Below are positions 60,400 to 64,000 of a DNA stretch of 64,000 nt, one piece after another (the first letter of the stretch is position 1; every line of letters starts with the position of its first letter). This DNA comes from Sapria himalayana. Lineage: Eukaryota > Streptophyta > Magnoliopsida > Malpighiales > Rafflesiaceae. Position numbers and translations under genes: made by a program. The DNA is taken from positions 1,040,790-1,104,789 of the forward strand of contig JAREIK010000751.1 of NCBI GenBank assembly GCA_029783825.1. The letters are read 5' to 3'. The notes under the pieces are model-generated. The model was not told the origin of the DNA. It did not search any database and saw only the letters and a list, made by a program, of their open reading frames with translations.

Positions 60400-61560
60400 G
60401 AGGTGGAAAAGAGTTTTGAGAATATTTTTTTCCTTGTAAGTTAAAATAAAAGGGTAAAGAAAATGAGTTTTCAATAAAAGAGAATGGATTCTAATATTAT
60501 ATAGATCAAGTTTGTGTACTTGATGATGATGAATTAAAGAAATCCATACTTAAAAAGACACGTAGTGGATTCTTTACTATGCATCCAGGTAGCACCAAAA
60601 TATATCATGATTTAAAGACATCATGCTAATAGTCCAAAATGAAGAGAGATATTTTAGAATTTATGACCAAGTGTATGTGTGTCGAAGAGTCAATGTAGAA
60701 CATCAAGTTCATTCAGGATTATTTTAGCATATTTAATTACCTGAGTGGAAATGAAAGTGAATCACAATATATCTTTTTGTCAAATTACCAGTGACATGAT
60801 GAAAGCATAATTTAGTTTAGGTCATGATAGACCAATTGAATAACTCACCTCACTTCATACTAGTGAGAATCATCTATTCAATTGACAATTTGGTAGAGCT
60901 TTACATAAAGAAAATAGTTTGGTTACATTAGATTCCAATGACGATCATTTCAGATAGAGATTAAATGCTCACACCGATATTTTGAAAAAAGTTACAAGAG
61001 ACTTTAGATAATAGATTTAATTGCATCACAACATTCCACTATGAGGATAGTTGCGATAAATACATTCCTCTAGTTAAATTTGTATATAATAATTGCACCA
61101 ATTCAAGTATTGGAATGATACCTCATGAGGCTCTCTATGAAAAAAGTATTGAACACTATTGTGCTATATATAGTTAGGTGAGAAGAAAATAATTTGCCCA
61201 AAATTTATTCAAGAGATCAAAGAAAAAGGTAAGAATGACAAGAGAAAGATTGAAAATCTCTACGAATAGACAAAAGTCTTATGTTGGCTTGAAGAGAAAG
61301 GATACTCAAAAATGAGATTAGTGAAATTTCTTTTTTTGAAAGTTTCTCTTTGGAAGAAAGTCATAAGATTCTAGAAAAAAACAAATTGAGCCCTAAGTTC
61401 ACTGGGTCATGTGAGGTGATCAAGAATCTATGTCCAATGGCATATAGATTAGTCTTTCCTCCACGATCGGAAAAGATTTATAATATTTTCTATGTCTCAA
61501 TGTTAAGGATGTATAGGTTAGACATCACATGTAGTCTCTTTGAAAATTATCGATCTTTGA
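60400..61560 (+). pseudogene. Tekay/Del-type integrase, decayed
   Basis: The zinc-finger region has 'VCVLDDDELKKSILKK' (about 60513-60560) and 'MHPGSTKIYHDLK' (60579-60617). The core has 'VELYIKKIVWLH' (about 60894-60930), 'PMTIISDRD' (60934-60960) and 'LVKFVYNNCTNSSIGMIPHE' (61072-61131). A piece of about 40-50 residues is missing between 'TFHY' and 'EDSCDKY', where the third catalytic residue should lie. The C-terminal domain is in the open frame 61350-61577, with 'KNKLSPKFTGSCEVIKNL', 'PMAYRLVFPP' and 'FYVSMLRMY'. Confidence 0.88.
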
Positions 61561-61569
61561 CCAAACTTT

Positions 61570-61735
61570 ATATATGAAGAGGAGATTGTAAAGATCTTAA
61601 CTCAAGAAGTCAAAGAATTTTAGATCAAGAAATTTTGAATAGTCAAAGTATCATGGAAAAATCACAAGAAAGAAAATTCCAATTGGGAAAGTGAAGAAAA
61701 TATATGTCAGTAGTATTTGCAACTATTCAATGATG
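61570..61735 (+). pseudogene. Chromodomain at the end of the integrase
   Basis: 'EEIVKILTQEVKEF' is followed by 'IVKVSWKNHKKENSNWESEE', then 'NIC' and 'YLQLF'. This fits the chromodomain that chromoviruses carry at the integrase C-terminus and use to target heterochromatin. Two stops break it. Its presence places the element in the Tekay/Del-type chromoviruses. Confidence 0.75.
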
Positions 61736-61756
61736 GTAATTTCAAGGATGAATTTT

Positions 61757-61772
61757 TTTAAGGATAGGAGAG
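61757..61772 (+). other. Polypurine tract
   Basis: 'aaaggataggagag'-like purine-rich word ('aaggataggagag') directly before the 3' LTR; this is the primer for plus-strand synthesis in LTR elements. Confidence 0.75.
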
Positions 61773-61773
61773 T

Positions 61774-64000
61774 TGTAACACCCTAAAAATGTACCCTAGA
61801 AGTTTTATAACATGTTTAGGGTATAAAATAAATTAAATTATATTTTTCAAAAAATATATTAAAAAATGACAAAATTTAGAATTTATCCAAGAGTCAAGGT
61901 CAAAATAGGAGTTTGTAAAGTCGAAACCTAAAGGTCATAAATGAAAAAAAATGTCAATGTGAAAATAAAGAGAGTATAAGGCTTTAAAAAATTAATTAAA
62001 ATCCAAATAGAGCCTTAAATATATAGAGAAAATAAAACAAAAGCTGTCTAAAAAATACACATTTAGATAATCATGTTTTTTAGAAAGTAAGGGGGAAGGA
62101 ATTGTGGATTTAGAGAAGAACAAGATTTTGGTTTAATTTGTTCTCATTTCTTGTTTCTATTCCATCAAGCAAGAAGGAAGAGAAGATCTGAAAAAAACTA
62201 TGGTAAGAAAACTAACCCTAGCTCTCTCTTTGTTGATTTTGGATTTGAGGAATTATCCTAACTTTGTGTAAAAAAAAATTGATAGTTATACTTCATATTG
62301 AATTTGTTTTGGGTTATGTTTTAAAGTGATCTTGGGTTAGGATTTGTTTAGAGTAGTGTTTATATAGAGGAAATGATAAAGTTTAAAGAAGATATTGAAA
62401 AAAAAATTTTTAAAACTCTTGTTTTTGTTTTGGCCAAAACTTAAGTTATGATCATCCAAATTGAGTGATTTTGGTAATGAACCATAAAAGGTGGCCCTAC
62501 AAAAGAATATAAGAGACCAAAAAAACTCTATATCTAAGGCTCCCTGATAAATGTTTAAATGAGGATTTCATGTAAACTATGAGTATGCTATGTTTTTGGT
62601 ATAGTTGTGATATTTTGATCATGAGTTAAGTTTTACTCATTTAAATCAAGTATTTAAAAATTATGGGTAAACTAGAATTTTAGGAGGATAATTTACTTGA
62701 AGAAATTGTATACAATTTGTAACCCCAAAGTGCCAAGAAATATTTCAATGGGTAACTATGTGCAAGAAAAATGTAGTTACCCTCCTTGCTTAATGACATA
62801 GAAACAAGAAATGAAAAAAAATTAAACCAAAATCTTGTTCTTATAAACATAGATTTAAATTAGAAGTGACCATTGTAAATTTATGGAGTTAGAATTTTAA
62901 AATCTAGAAAAATAATATATAACCACGTGACCTGGATATACCGACTAGTTTGGTATCAAAATGCCATGACTTGAGTTTGGGTGTTCCAAATAATAAGATT
63001 CCAATTCACATTGAAATTAGATTTGTAGTGCTATCATTTTTTTGATTGTTCTTTAAATATGACATATTTTTAATGGATTAGGGGTTAATGATGACTGACG
63101 TGGATGCTTGACCAAAGAATGAGATTTCAAAAATAGGAATTGATGAGAAAAAATTGTTTTCGGACCATTCTTTCTTATTCACTTTTGTTTTAAGTTTTAT
63201 GTTCATCATTTATCCGTCTTTTCTTATTTCAAGTATCATAATTTTTGTGCAATTGTTGAAAGGATCTATAATAAACTACTTATTCATTTATTTTAATTGA
63301 TTTTAGATAATTGATTGTGAACTAAATTGCATATCAAAAATTGCATGAGTATGAAAATTGAATTATTTAAATATAAATATATATAAATATATAAATAAAT
63401 AAATAAATAGTATTGTAAATTATTATGTATGATTTTTGATATAATATGTTAGTATACTAATAAGGGTCAATCTAGAAATACTATGAACAAATATTATATA
63501 GTGACACACTAATCCATAGCCCAACATGACGGTATAAATAGTGTTCACGAATAATTCTTAAATAACCAGTCAATAGCACAGCAAGATTGTATTACATTTT
63601 TATACCACCCTATAATTCATCAGGACTGTATTAGTGATTCCATTTCCTATTCACCAAGAGTCTTTATTAAATTCATCTAAGGGCAAAAATGATAAGTAAA
63701 TATGTGAATTGCATGATTTGAGTTTTGAATGAAATATTAGCATATAAAATTGCATACTTAAAGTGATGAAATGAATTATAGATACATATATGTGAAAGTA
63801 GTACATATATATTGATTACTAAATTGACATTTAAAATGTGCATAAATATGGTTTTCAAAAAGATGCTTGTTTTGTATTTAATTAAAATAAAACGAGAATT
63901 GCATAGAACCACTAAGCATGAAAATGCTCAGGGTGTTGTTTTATCATCATGCAAATATTGAGATATTAAGGACAAGAGTAAAGATTGCATAAGCATTGAG
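61774..64000 (+). repeat. Tekay/Del-type 3' LTR, cut by the window end
   Basis: This begins 'TGTAACACCCTAAAAATG', typical of this lineage, after the polypurine tract. Its part 63610-64000 aligns with 56340-56740 of the 5' LTR, so the full LTR should be about 2.6-2.7 kb and end some 400 bases beyond the window. A (TA/AAT)n-rich patch lies at 63370-63420. The antisense frame 63673-63912 is the twin of 56497-56700 and, like it, is only LTR sequence. Confidence 0.88.

Noticed and set aside
1..64000. tRNA genes, 5S or 5.8S rRNA, host protein genes
   Set aside because: I looked for conserved tRNA box words, the 5.8S core and long or spliced frames with non-transposon motifs and saw none; a covariance-model and gene-prediction run would be needed to exclude them fully.

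Overview
This is nuclear DNA of a flowering plant, very AT-rich and old. I find no intact host protein gene, no tRNA gene and no CRISPR array. Everything I can identify is either a decayed ribosomal RNA gene unit or transposable elements nested inside it. The organism cannot be named from this window; Athila-type and Tekay-type Ty3 elements, L1-type LINEs, hAT and CACTA elements occur across angiosperms. Comparison with conserved rRNA, primer-binding sites and terminal repeats shows mostly C-to-T and G-to-A changes, as expected in long-methylated heterochromatin.

The frame of the window is a broken 45S rDNA unit on the + strand. It has a probable intergenic spacer/5' external spacer (about 13800-15268), the first two thirds of 18S (15269-16500), a short stretch where 18S resumes (53692-53757), and the start of 26S (53758-54120). 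The rest of 18S, ITS1, 5.8S and ITS2 is missing. Two antisense LINEs sit at the same 18S site. LINE-1 runs 16501-17603 plus 44973-49970, and LINE-2 runs about 50013-53691. Copies of the 18S target motif remain on the left, in the middle and on the right.

LINE-1 is split by about 27 kb of DNA bounded by hAT-type ends (17604 and 44972). Inside are a decayed hAT transposase (18840-20547), a second partial copy of it (21770-22298 plus about 43990-44260), an inverted Athila-type LTR (22300-24600), a structurally complete 14-kb CACTA element (24602-38644, 3-bp target duplication), and a forward Athila-type LTR with gag and protease remains (38669-43905). The protease region is interrupted by a 362-bp PIF/Harbinger-like MITE. 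The CACTA element carries two antisense pseudogenes: a TNP2-type transposase and a fused TNP1-like/Ulp1 protease gene.

Left of the rDNA lie a forward Athila-type LTR with gag (1613-5540) and an antisense Athila-type element with env-like, integrase and LTR parts (about 7950-13800). Right of the rDNA lie another inverted Athila-type LTR (54121-56260) and a nearly complete chromodomain-bearing Ty3 element of Tekay/Del type (about 56330 to beyond the window end). All coding regions have stops or frameshifts, so nothing here looks able to move on its own; at most the termini could be recognised by enzymes supplied from elsewhere.
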